This document shows, piece by piece, positions 26,438 through 35,281 of a stretch of DNA of 64,000 nt. The stretch comes from Flavobacterium franklandianum (GTDB lineage Bacteria; Bacteroidota; Bacteroidia; Flavobacteriales; Flavobacteriaceae). The stretch is taken from NCBI RefSeq assembly GCF_007097365.1, contig NZ_VJZR01000012.1, forward strand, positions 1 to 64,000. Reading direction: 5' to 3'. Every line of letters begins with the position of its first letter. The stretch's first letter is position 1. Below the pieces are notes generated by a model. That model did no database searches. It had not been told where the DNA came from and saw nothing but the letters and a program-made list of their open reading frames with translations. The position numbers were made by a program, and so were the translations under genes.

Positions 26438-29400
26438 CTAACCTCCAATTGACGAATTTGTTTTAGCTTCTTCGCTTTTGATGGTATCCAATTCTTTCTG
26501 TGCTTCTAAAACTACATCTGGAAAATCGGTGAAGTTTTTTATCACGCTTTCTAATATATAGGTAGCTTGAAAACTATCTTTCAATCCATAGAAATTTTTC
26601 GCCATTAAGATTAATCCTTTGGCACCATAAAATTTATAACTAGAATAAGTTTTTGCCAATTTTTGAACTACAGTATTCGAAGCTTCAAATTTTGCATCCT
26701 TGTTTTTGAAATAGGCATCATAATACAAAGCTTCGGCGGCTAATTCTCCTTTGGCAATGGTTTGCAATTTGGCGTAAGCAGAACGAGCTTTCGCTTCGTC
26801 ACCAGTTTGAATGGCAGCGCGAGCAATGATGATTTGCGCATCACTTTTTACATTATCATCGGTTTTTGGGTTGGCCAAAACCTTCTCAGCATACACAACC
26901 GAATTGGAGTAATCCTTGTTATCATAATAGGATTTCATCAAATTAGATTGGGCAAAAGTTTTGTTCTGCGGAAAATCGGCTTCGTTTTCCAATCGAGTCA
27001 AGACTGAAATAGCTTTCGTTTTATCGTCATTCTTCAAGAAAATTTGTACCAATCTCGCCAAAGATTGTTCTGTAAATTCACTTCGAGGTTGTTCAATTAC
27101 ATACTCATAATTCGGAACAGATTTACTTTCTTGTCCATCGGAAAAATAAGATTGAGCCAAATAGAAATTGGCTTTCAAAGAGTGAATTCCGTCTGAAAAT
27201 TTAGAAACATAACCGCTAAATCCCGAAATAGCTTGTTTAGTATTATTTTGCAAATATTGTTTTTCGGCGGCTTCGTAGGTGTCATTATCCAACTCTGCAT
27301 CCGTCACAGCAACAAAATCCAAAGTGCGGACCCAAGTCGCATATTCATCCACTTTTCCGTTATCGACATAAATCAATCTTGCTGTTGAAACGGCTTCAAG
27401 AGCTTCGGGAGTTTTAGGGAAATCGGCAGCAACTTTCTTGAATTTCGTCAAGGCTTGCTCGTCTTTGTCTGCATTATAATACACTAATCCTTGACGCAAA
27501 ATTGCTTTAGCAGTAAACGAGCCGTTTTTGAATTCGGTATTTAATTTATCATACGTTTTTATAGCAAGATCTTGTTTATTCTCGGCCACATAAGTATTCC
27601 CAAGTTCGAAAAAGGCGTCATCACGGTATTCTGAATTTGGATATAATTTCAAAAAAACGTTGAGTTCTTCAATTTTTTTATCATTTTGGGAAACAAATCC
27701 GTAGCAAATTGCTTTTTGGAAATACGCATAATCCGCATCGACACTTTTCAATTCGATTACCTTGTTATAAGCTTCAAGTGCCGCAGTATATTTTGTGGTA
27801 ACGAATCGGCAATCGGCCAAACGCAAATAAGAATCGTGCAAACGTACTTTGTCGTCTTTTACTTTTTCAATTTGGTTATCAAAATAATTCCCCGCTTGAT
27901 CGTATTCTTTCAACTTAAAATACGAATAGGCAATATTATAATTGACATTTTTGAATTCCGGAGTTTCCTTAGCAGCAGCCAAACCTTGAAATTGTTTGTA
28001 ACTCAAAACCGCATTTTTGAAATCGTCCAAAACATATTCGGTTTCTCCTTTCCAAAACGTGGCACGAGCGGTGAATTTGGTGTCTTTTTGTTGGTCTAAT
28101 GATTTCTCGAATAGCGTTGCTGCTTCCTGATATTTTTTATCAGTAAACAATTCTAATCCACGATAAAAAGTTACTTTTTGGTAAGCCAATTTATTTTCTG
28201 GGGATTTGTTTTTCTCCAATAAAACCAGAGCTTCTTTGTAATTTCTTGATGAGATATAAGAATCAATCAACAATTTTTCGATCTCTGATTTGTTGGCGTT
28301 ATTTGGATATTTTTTCAAGAAACCCATCAAAACGGCTGGTGTACTTTGATACGGATTCCCAATTTCGTAGCTCAATTTGGCATAATTCAAACTGGCGTCT
28401 TCTTGAATGGCAAGTTCAAATTCCATTTCGGAAGCATTCTTGAAAGCGTTCAAGGCTTGCTGTTTTTTATCCAAATTCAAATAACTTTGGCCCAAATGAT
28501 AATAGGCATTTTGGGCTACAAAATCTTTCCCTGCAATGATTTTATTGAATTGCGAAATCGCACTTTCATAATCCTTTTGCATATAATAAGCATAACCCAA
28601 TTGGTAGAAATCGGTGTTGTTCCACTTCCCTTTTTTGCCTTTATACAATGCCAAATATGGAATGGATTTGGCGTATTGTTTCAAATTGAAATAGCTTTCG
28701 CCAATGATTTTATTCAATTCCGATTGTTCTAGAGCATTTGATTTTGTCATTGCTTTTAGACCTAAATCAATCGCTTTTTGGAAATTTCCCAACTTGAAAT
28801 TCATATCAGCTTGGTAATAAGACAATTTTTCCTTGTATTTTTCTTCACCAGAAACTTCGTCAAAATACTTGGTGGCTTGTTTGTAATCGTCTCCTTCATA
28901 AGCCATAAAACCCAGATAATACTTGGCTTGCGAACCGTATTCAGCTGAATTTGTCACTTTATTAAAATAGGTTGTAGCTTCCTTTTTATTTTTGGAAACA
29001 AAAAAACTATACCCTTTTTGAAAATTGAATTTATCTCTATCGTTGCCGCTCAAATTGCCTTCATCCACTTTGTCGAACCATTGTAAGGCTTGTGGATAAT
29101 TTCCTTGGGCAAAGTAAAATTGTGCCACTCCAATATATGCCTGGTTTTGTTTTCTGCTAGTAGGATAATCCGTAACGAAATGTTCCATTAGCACATCGGC
29201 ACCTGATTGGTTGGTTCGAATGGCGCAATTCGCGATATAAAAAAAACAGTCGGATTTCAGTTCTTCATTGGCTGTAGCCGACTTCACTTTTTCAAAAAGT
29301 AACTGAGCCGAAGCATATTGATTTTCATTATACAACAAAATCGCTTTATCAAAATCTTTCGAATCGTTTGTATATATTGCTGATTTTTGGGCTGAAACAG

Positions 29401-29452
29401 ACAGAGATTGAATAAATAGGAACAAAAAGAAAAGCCAAGAAATTTTTCGCAT
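26438..29452 (-). CDS. Large periplasmic tetratricopeptide repeat protein
   Basis: The 1004-residue protein begins with a signal peptide (about 1-21). Nearly all the rest is made of about 20 TPR-like helical hairpins with the rhythm G..Y...G.Y..A...F, for example GVAQFYFAQGNYPQALQWF and LGYAYYMQKDYESAISQF. Such repeats form protein-binding superhelices. No catalytic domain is visible. It lies upstream of the outer-membrane barrel in a probable operon, so it may be an envelope scaffold for that barrel. The C-terminus ends with an Asn/Ser-rich tail. Confidence 0.85.
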   Translation of the reverse strand: MRKISWLFFLFLFIQSLSVSAQKSAIYTNDSKDFDKAILLYNENQYASAQLLFEKVKSATANEELKSDCFFYIANCAIRTNQSGADVLMEHFVTDYPTSRKQNQAYIGVAQFYFAQGNYPQALQWFDKVDEGNLSGNDRDKFNFQKGYSFFVSKNKKEATTYFNKVTNSAEYGSQAKYYLGFMAYEGDDYKQATKYFDEVSGEEKYKEKLSYYQADMNFKLGNFQKAIDLGLKAMTKSNALEQSELNKIIGESYFNLKQYAKSIPYLALYKGKKGKWNNTDFYQLGYAYYMQKDYESAISQFNKIIAGKDFVAQNAYYHLGQSYLNLDKKQQALNAFKNASEMEFELAIQEDASLNYAKLSYEIGNPYQSTPAVLMGFLKKYPNNANKSEIEKLLIDSYISSRNYKEALVLLEKNKSPENKLAYQKVTFYRGLELFTDKKYQEAATLFEKSLDQQKDTKFTARATFWKGETEYVLDDFKNAVLSYKQFQGLAAAKETPEFKNVNYNIAYSYFKLKEYDQAGNYFDNQIEKVKDDKVRLHDSYLRLADCRFVTTKYTAALEAYNKVIELKSVDADYAYFQKAICYGFVSQNDKKIEELNVFLKLYPNSEYRDDAFFELGNTYVAENKQDLAIKTYDKLNTEFKNGSFTAKAILRQGLVYYNADKDEQALTKFKKVAADFPKTPEALEAVSTARLIYVDNGKVDEYATWVRTLDFVAVTDAELDNDTYEAAEKQYLQNNTKQAISGFSGYVSKFSDGIHSLKANFYLAQSYFSDGQESKSVPNYEYVIEQPRSEFTEQSLARLVQIFLKNDDKTKAISVLTRLENEADFPQNKTFAQSNLMKSYYDNKDYSNSVVYAEKVLANPKTDDNVKSDAQIIIARAAIQTGDEAKARSAYAKLQTIAKGELAAEALYYDAYFKNKDAKFEASNTVVQKLAKTYSSYKFYGAKGLILMAKNFYGLKDSFQATYILESVIKNFTDFPDVVLEAQKELDTIKSEEAKTNSSIGG

Positions 29453-29581
29453 TGTGATTTTGATTTAATAATTCAAATATATCATATTCTAAAGGGTATA
29501 ACGGAATGCAATTGGTTTTTATTATGAACAAAAGTTTTAACAAATAGCAAAACGCAGATAATCAACAAAAATATTTTTTTG

Positions 29582-29613
29582 TTTGCTCGTGTGCTAATTG
29601 ATAATTACATTTA
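29582..29613 (+). promoter_or_regulatory. Promoter of ftsE
   Basis: TTTG at 29582-29585 and TACATTTA at 29606-29613 are 20 nt apart, a good match to the Bacteroidota TTTG/TAnnTTTG promoter. Transcription would start near 29620, about 15 nt before the ftsE ATG. Confidence 0.6.
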
Positions 29614-29634
29614 CCAAATAAAATAACACCCATT

Positions 29635-30318
29635 ATGTCAAAAACCGTATTATCTTTAAAAAATGTAAGCCTAGCTCAAGGAGGTAAAACTATCTTATCC
29701 AATGTAAACCTTGAAGTTAATCACGGAGAATTTATATACATCATCGGAAAAACGGGGTCCGGAAAAAGCACTTTTATGAAAGCTCTTTACGCTGATTTGC
29801 CTTTATCCGAAGGCGAAGGAAGAATTGTGGATTTTGATTTGGCTACTTTAAAAGAAGATGATATTCCGTTTTTGAGAAGAAAGATTGGTTTTGTTTTCCA
29901 GGATTTTAAATTGCTGCCCGATCGCTCGGTAAAAGACAATTTGTTATTTGTACTAAAAGCAACAGGATGGACAGAAAAAGAAGAAATTCAACATAAAATC
30001 GACGAAGTTTTAGACAAAGTTGGGATGAAAGCTTTCGTAGATAGTATGCCACACCAACTTTCTGGCGGTGAGCAACAACGAATTGCCATAGCCCGCGCTT
30101 TGCTCAACAATCCCGAATTTATTCTTGCCGACGAACCTACAGGAAATCTTGACCCTCAAACTAGCATTGAAGTTTTGGATGTTTTGAGAAAAATTAACGA
30201 AACTGGAAAAACAGTCATTATGGCCACCCACGATTATGCGATGTTGATGAAATTTCCTTCAAAGACATTGAAGTGTGAAGACACGAGCCTTTTTGAGGTC
30301 GTTCAAAAAACGGTATAA
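29635..30318 (+). CDS. ftsE: Cell division ATP-binding protein FtsE
   Basis: The 227-residue ABC ATPase shows Walker [10 protein letters not shown] (38-46), Q-loop [10 protein letters not shown], signature [16 protein letters not shown], Walker [10 protein letters not shown] and H-loop ATHDY. The overall fit is to FtsE, which with FtsX controls division-site peptidoglycan hydrolases. No ftsX is adjacent. The stop overlaps the next ATG by one base (TAATG), so the glycosyltransferase that follows is translationally coupled. An unspecified ABC exporter ATPase of the LolD/MacB group is the alternative. Confidence 0.82.
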   Translation: MSKTVLSLKNVSLAQGGKTILSNVNLEVNHGEFIYIIGKTGSGKSTFMKALYADLPLSEGEGRIVDFDLATLKEDDIPFLRRKIGFVFQDFKLLPDRSVKDNLLFVLKATGWTEKEEIQHKIDEVLDKVGMKAFVDSMPHQLSGGEQQRIAIARALLNNPEFILADEPTGNLDPQTSIEVLDVLRKINETGKTVIMATHDYAMLMKFPSKTLKCEDTSLFEVVQKTV

Positions 30319-31205
30319 TGCTTTCTATACTCATTCCTACCTATAATTATAATGTAGTTCCATTGGTTTTGGAGTTACAAAAACAATGTTTGGAATGTAA
30401 AATCACTTTTGAAATTCTTGTGTTTGATGACTGTTCGAAACTATTTATTTATAAAAATCAGAAGATAAATAGCATAGAAAATTGCCGTTTTGAAGTATTA
30501 GAAAAAAATATTGGACGAAGTGCTATTAGAAATTTATTAGCAAAAAAAGCCGAATTCAACAGTTTGCTTTTTCTTGATGCAGACACAATTCCAATTCATA
30601 ATCATTTTATAAAAAGCTATGTTGCCCAAATAAATGATGACGAAAAAGTGGTTTATGGTGGAATTGAATATCAAAAAGACAAACCAAAAAAAAGTCGGAT
30701 TTTACGATGGAAATATGGACATTCAAGAGAAGCACTTTCGGTTGAAAAACGAAATATAAATCCCTATATTTCTTTTCTGACCCTAAATTTTTTAATTCAA
30801 AAAAGCATTTTTTCAACGGTTTTCTTCAACGAAACTATTCCCAATTTAAGACACGAAGACACTTTGTTTTCTTATAATTTGATGGAACAAAAAATTAAAA
30901 TTATACATATTGAAAACCCAGTTTTTCATCTAGGAATAGATGATTTTGAAGTGGCTATAAAAAAAGAAAACGAATCTATTTTGGGTTTGAAATACCTTAT
31001 AGACCATCAATTATTGCCCACAGATTATGTTCGAATTTCAAAAATAGCTGCGAAAATTGAAAAACTAAAACTCAACTTTGCTTTTGCCTTTTTTTATAAA
31101 ACAACACGATTCATATTTCTTAAAAATCTATCTAGTAAAAATCCTTCTCTATTAATTTTTGACTTATATCGTCTGGGGAATTTGTGCAAATTAAACTCAA
31201 ATTAA
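30318..31205 (+). CDS. Glycosyltransferase family 2
   Basis: The 295-residue GT-A-fold enzyme opens with SILIPTYNYNVVPLVLELQ and has the metal-binding LLFLDADTIP near 90-99. RSAIRNLLA and the acceptor-side LRHEDTLFSYNLM follow. It moves a sugar from a nucleotide donor to a glycan acceptor; donor and linkage are unknown. A hydrophobic stretch near 250-265 may associate with the membrane. It starts inside the ftsE stop and is followed two bases later by a methyltransferase, the opening of the polysaccharide locus. Confidence 0.88.
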   Translation: MLSILIPTYNYNVVPLVLELQKQCLECKITFEILVFDDCSKLFIYKNQKINSIENCRFEVLEKNIGRSAIRNLLAKKAEFNSLLFLDADTIPIHNHFIKSYVAQINDDEKVVYGGIEYQKDKPKKSRILRWKYGHSREALSVEKRNINPYISFLTLNFLIQKSIFSTVFFNETIPNLRHEDTLFSYNLMEQKIKIIHIENPVFHLGIDDFEVAIKKENESILGLKYLIDHQLLPTDYVRISKIAAKIEKLKLNFAFAFFYKTTRFIFLKNLSSKNPSLLIFDLYRLGNLCKLNSN

Positions 31206-31207
31206 AT

Positions 31208-31957
31208 ATGTATCAAACTTTCAAAAAAATCATAACTAAAATTGTCCCAAGAAAATTTATTTTTGAACAAGAAGAAACTTTGCGAAGATGGTACTCTATT
31301 TTTTATACTGGAAACAAATACGAATGCAATATTTGCCATATAAAATTAAGAAAATTTATTGAGTTATCAAATAAAGATTCTCTGTGTCCGAATTGCGGAA
31401 GCCTAAAAAGAACTCGGAGATTATGGTCACTTTTAGAAACCGAATTGTTAATCCCTAATATGAGCATTTTAGACTTTTCCCCTTCAAGATCCTTATATCG
31501 AAAATTGAAAAAGTTAAAAACTATCAACTATACAAGCACTGACTTGTCTGGGGATTTCATAGCTGACCATCAATTTGATATTACCAATTTAGAAATTGCA
31601 GATAATAATTTGGACTTGATTATTTGCTATCACATTTTGGAACATATTAATGACGACGTTCAAGCCATAAAAGAATTGTTCAGGGTGATGAAACCTGAAG
31701 GGAAAGCATTGATTCAAACACCGTTTAAGGAAGGTGAAACTTACGAGAATTACTCCATTTTATCTAACGAAGACCGATTGAAACATTTTGGACAGGAAGA
31801 CCATGTACGAATTTATTCGGTTTCAGGATTGAGTAAAAGGCTGCAAGACTGTGGTTTTTTTGTTGAAATAAGAGACTTTTTTCAATCTGAAAATAAATAT
31901 GATTTTGATGAAAAAGAAACAATTATTGTAATTACCAAACCGTTAAACTCAAAATAA
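31208..31957 (+). CDS. SAM-dependent methyltransferase with zinc ribbon
   Basis: The 249-residue protein carries an N-terminal zinc ribbon (CNICHIKL and LCPNCGSLKRTRRLW) followed by a class I methyltransferase core. Motif I is the unusual LDFSPSRSLYRKL; SAM-acid and motif II elements are STDLSGDF and LDLIICYHILEHINDD; FRVMKPEGKALIQTPF follows. Such proteins occur in polysaccharide clusters, where they probably methylate sugars. The 31184 start overlaps the upstream stop, and ATG 31208, two bases after it, is preferred. Confidence 0.85.
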   Translation: MYQTFKKIITKIVPRKFIFEQEETLRRWYSIFYTGNKYECNICHIKLRKFIELSNKDSLCPNCGSLKRTRRLWSLLETELLIPNMSILDFSPSRSLYRKLKKLKTINYTSTDLSGDFIADHQFDITNLEIADNNLDLIICYHILEHINDDVQAIKELFRVMKPEGKALIQTPFKEGETYENYSILSNEDRLKHFGQEDHVRIYSVSGLSKRLQDCGFFVEIRDFFQSENKYDFDEKETIIVITKPLNSK

Positions 31958-32884
31958 ATGGCTTTTTTTACTGTCATTATACCTCTTTTCAACAAAGAAA
32001 ATTTTATTGAAAACACTCTAAAAAGTGTTCTCAATCAGAGTTTCATTGATTTTGAAGTGCTTATAATTAATGATGGATCAACTGATAAAAGCGAAGAAAA
32101 AGTATTGGGATTTAAAGACGCCAGAATTCACTATTTTTATAAAAAAAATAGCGGTGTTTCTGCAGCTAGAAATTTTGGAATAGAAAAAGCGAAATCCGAT
32201 TATATCACTTTTATTGATGCAGATGACTTTTGGTATCCCAATTTTCTTCAAGAAATGTTTGAAAATATTGATCGTTTTCCAGAACTAAAAGTGTTTTCAG
32301 CTGCAATTGAAGTAGAAACGTCGAAAAAAATTATTCCATCAACTTACTCGATTGTAAAAACTGGTGATTGCGAAATTGTGAATTATTTTGAGGCGAGTTC
32401 CAAAGAAACTGTTATTTGCACTTCCTGTGCCGTTTTTAATAAAAGTGTTTTTGAAAAAACGGGTAACTTTGACATCCAATTAAAAAGTGGAGAAGACACC
32501 GATATGTGGATACGAATTGGATTAATTTACCCGATATTATTTTCTTGGAAAATTCTGGCTAGATATGTTTATGACCCAAAAAGCCTTACCAAAAATCACT
32601 CAACTACCATTAATTCCTTTGATTTCTCTAAATACACTTTATTAGAAAAAACGAATCCCAGTTTGAAAAAATTTCTCGATTTGAATCGGTTTTCATTGGC
32701 TATAAAGTCAAAAATAGTTGGAAAAAAAAAGCATTTTCTACTATTTTACAAGGCAATCGATTTAGAAAATTTGTCCCTTAAAAAAAGAATTTTATTGAAA
32801 CTCCCCGTTTACATATTAAAACTACTTATCGATTTAAAGACTTTATTAGCCAATTTTGGATTAGGAAATTCTGTTTTTAAATAA
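31958..32884 (+). CDS. Glycosyltransferase family 2
   Basis: The 308-residue enzyme begins FFTVIIPLFNKENFIENTLKSVL and has the metal site ITFIDADDFWYP near 84-95, with DFEVLIINDGSTDKS upstream (donor binding). The C-terminus holds SGEDTDMWIRIGL and a short hydrophobic tail. Donor and acceptor cannot be told. The gene is coupled to the methyltransferase gene and overlaps the convergent ketoisomerase gene by 24 bp at the 3' ends. Confidence 0.9.
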   Translation: MAFFTVIIPLFNKENFIENTLKSVLNQSFIDFEVLIINDGSTDKSEEKVLGFKDARIHYFYKKNSGVSAARNFGIEKAKSDYITFIDADDFWYPNFLQEMFENIDRFPELKVFSAAIEVETSKKIIPSTYSIVKTGDCEIVNYFEASSKETVICTSCAVFNKSVFEKTGNFDIQLKSGEDTDMWIRIGLIYPILFSWKILARYVYDPKSLTKNHSTTINSFDFSKYTLLEKTNPSLKKFLDLNRFSLAIKSKIVGKKKHFLLFYKAIDLENLSLKKRILLKLPVYILKLLIDLKTLLANFGLGNSVFK

Positions 32885-33274
32885 TCTGAATTCCTTAAAA
32901 TTTCTAATATAATCCCCTTCATCAAAAACTTCCGAAGCTAGAACCAGACAAACAGAACCTGAAGAAAAATTTTGTAATTCTCTCCAAATTCCCTTCGGAA
33001 TTAAGAGTCCAAAATTGGGTTTGTTGAGTGTTATCACTTTTTGAGAAATTCCATCTTTTAATACAACGTCAAAACTCCCACTCAAAGCAACTAAAAGTTG
33101 ATGCAGATTTTTATGGGCGTGACCACCTCGAACACTTGCTGTGGGAATATCATACAAATAATACACTCTTTTTATTTCGAAAGGTATTGTATTTCCTTCT
33201 ATAACCGATAGATTTCCTCTAACATCGTGTGCTTTTGGAACTTCAATCAATTGTACATCATCAATAGTTGTCAT
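32861..33274 (-). CDS. fdtA: dTDP-6-deoxy-hex-4-ulose ketoisomerase, FdtA/QdtA cupin
   Basis: The 137-residue cupin resembles dTDP-4-keto-6-deoxyglucose 3,4-ketoisomerases. Signature residues are RGGHAHKNLHQ, with H52 and H54 aligning with the catalytic histidines of FdtA, and KRVYYLYDIP, FGLLIPKGIWRELQ. The product, a 3-keto sugar, would be aminated by the FdtB-like enzyme at 39684-40781. FdtA and QdtA differ in C4 stereochemistry, which the sequence alone does not settle here. The rmlA/rmlB genes for the dTDP-4-keto precursor are outside the window. Confidence 0.83.
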   Translation of the reverse strand: MTTIDDVQLIEVPKAHDVRGNLSVIEGNTIPFEIKRVYYLYDIPTASVRGGHAHKNLHQLLVALSGSFDVVLKDGISQKVITLNKPNFGLLIPKGIWRELQNFSSGSVCLVLASEVFDEGDYIRNFKEFRLFKNRIS

Positions 33275-34098
33275 TACTTTAATTTTACTAATTCTTTATA
33301 TTTTTGAATTCCCTTCAAACCTATTTTGTATTTTCTCCAACATTCATTCCAATTAATGTACCCATTTCTGGCAAGAAAAAAGACATATTTAAGTACCCAA
33401 ATGTAAGCTAAATTCGGTTTTGTTTTATAAAATAAAGCGGCTCGTGCAAATAAAATTTTAGCCTCTCCTTGATTTTCTCCCGAAGACAATAAAGGATGAG
33501 AAACGATAACAAATGGACTAAATAGTACATTTAACTTTATCCCAATAGCATCTCCCAAAAACAAATATTCTTCGGCCGTTTCAAAATAGGAACCCAAGCC
33601 AAAATTCTCATCAAAACAAATATTGTTTACTACAATATCTTTCAATTGAAAAGCTATTTCAATCGAACATACATTTTCGATAGTTTTTTTGGAATGAGAA
33701 TATACTTTTTTTGATTTATTATGAGGTTCATTTTTTCCAATGCGTTGATGGTTAAATGTAATTATTGATGCCTTTGTATTCTGATTGAAAGCCGATATTA
33801 TTTCGTGATCGAAATTTGAAAAATAAACAACATCATCATCGGCGATTAAGCAAATCTTTTTTGAAGCATTTTTAATAGCTAGATTTCTACTTTTAGACAA
33901 CCCTTTATCATCGACATTAATCACTCTAACCGTTTCAAATTCAGATGACAAAATAGTATCTTTGGACTGATTGATTATCAAAATACTGAATTTTGAAAAA
34001 TGTTCAAAAGGAAACATAAGTGCTAAAAAGTCAAGATTATCTCGGTTTTTTGTTGCAATTAGGATTTCTAAATCATTTTTCGAAAAGATATTTGTCAT
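33274..34098 (-). CDS. Glycosyltransferase family 2-like protein
   Basis: The 274-residue protein shows LEILIATKNRDNLDFL at the start, a Rossmann-like FSILIINQS and the DXD-like LIADDDVVYF. It resembles GT2 enzymes of polysaccharide loci. Its stop overlaps the fdtA start (TAATG-type, 1 nt), so the two are coupled. The start codon faces the divergent GT4 gene over 43 bp. Confidence 0.75.
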   Translation of the reverse strand: MTNIFSKNDLEILIATKNRDNLDFLALMFPFEHFSKFSILIINQSKDTILSSEFETVRVINVDDKGLSKSRNLAIKNASKKICLIADDDVVYFSNFDHEIISAFNQNTKASIITFNHQRIGKNEPHNKSKKVYSHSKKTIENVCSIEIAFQLKDIVVNNICFDENFGLGSYFETAEEYLFLGDAIGIKLNVLFSPFVIVSHPLLSSGENQGEAKILFARAALFYKTKPNLAYIWVLKYVFFLARNGYINWNECWRKYKIGLKGIQKYKELVKLK

Positions 34099-34141
34099 TT
34101 TCTTATATATTTACGTAAATATAAATATTTCTATCAAAAAA

Positions 34142-35281
34142 ATGAAAATACTTTTAGTAGGCGAATTCAGCAGGTTGCACAATTCATTAAAGGAAGGCTT
34201 ATTATCCCTAAATCATACCGTTAGCATTATTGGAAGCGGAGATGATTTTAAAGAATTTCCTGTCGATTATTCGATAACTCCACGAATTTTCTTGTCCTCT
34301 TCCCTACTAAAATTCTTCAACAAAGTGTTTTTTAAACTATTTAAAAGCGATTTACGGTTATTAGAAAGAGGGATTCGTTTCTATTTATTACTTCCAAAAT
34401 TAAAAAACTACGATATTGTTCAATTAATCAATTCGGATGCCATAGAAACCTACCCTTTTGCCTCCCGATATCTACTCAACAAACTCTTTCATCAGAACAA
34501 AAAAATAAGTCTTTTAATTTGTGGAGAAGATACGCCAATCATAGAATATCTGCTGAAAAATGAAATGAAATATTCTATCTTAAACCCTTTAATAGCGAAC
34601 CAAAACTTAAAAAAGGACTATAATTATTCTTTAAAATACATTCAACCCAATTATAGAAAAACATTCGATTTTATAAAGGAAAAATCATCTTCGATAATCA
34701 CCTCCGACTTGGATTATAAAATACCTATGGAAGCAATGGGACTCCATTCGCAATTCATTCCAAACCCAATAAACACTGATAAAATTGAATATAAACCGTT
34801 GATAATTAATGCTAAAATCATCATTTTTCTAGGCATAAACGAAAGTAGTGCTGTCAAAAAAGGAAGTATGTTTTTTGAAAAAGCATTAGTAATTATCAAA
34901 GAAAAATATCCCACTCAAGTTGAAACAGTTGTTACTAGAAGTATTCCTTACCAACAGTATATTGAAGCTTACAATAAAGCCCATATTTTATTAGACCAAG
35001 TCTATAGTTACGATCAAGGATACAATGCGCTAGAAGCAATGGCAAAAGGCAAAGTAGTTTTTACAGGAGCCGAAAATGAATTCTCAAAACAATATCATTT
35101 GACCGAAAAAGTCACTATAAATGCCCTGCCAAATGTTGACTCAATAGTAGAAGAATTGTCTTTTTTAATTGAAAATCCCGATGAACTCATTGCCATCGGA
35201 AAACGGGCAAGACGCTTTGTAGAAAAAGAGCATCATTATATAAAAATTGCCGAAAAATATCTAGAGACTTGGAATAAATAA
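34142..35281 (+). CDS. Glycosyltransferase family 4-like (GT-B fold)
   Basis: The 379-residue protein begins MKILLVGEFSRLHNSL. The C-terminal half carries the GT-B donor-binding region, with NPINTDKIEYKP, IPYQQYIEAYNKAHILLDQV and YDQGYNALEAMAKGKVV, including the family E-x7-E-like glutamates. It probably adds a sugar to the surface glycan. A longer frame starts at 33971 but overlaps the divergent GT gene; MKILLVGE is the natural start. It converges with the sulfatase-fold gene with no gap. Confidence 0.85.
   Translation: MKILLVGEFSRLHNSLKEGLLSLNHTVSIIGSGDDFKEFPVDYSITPRIFLSSSLLKFFNKVFFKLFKSDLRLLERGIRFYLLLPKLKNYDIVQLINSDAIETYPFASRYLLNKLFHQNKKISLLICGEDTPIIEYLLKNEMKYSILNPLIANQNLKKDYNYSLKYIQPNYRKTFDFIKEKSSSIITSDLDYKIPMEAMGLHSQFIPNPINTDKIEYKPLIINAKIIIFLGINESSAVKKGSMFFEKALVIIKEKYPTQVETVVTRSIPYQQYIEAYNKAHILLDQVYSYDQGYNALEAMAKGKVVFTGAENEFSKQYHLTEKVTINALPNVDSIVEELSFLIENPDELIAIGKRARRFVEKEHHYIKIAEKYLETWNK

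Noticed and set aside
27686..28099. 137-codon plus-strand frame opposite the TPR protein
   Set aside because: Hydrophobic-looking peptide typical of antisense to helical Lys/Glu/Tyr-rich coding sequence; no promoter or family signal.
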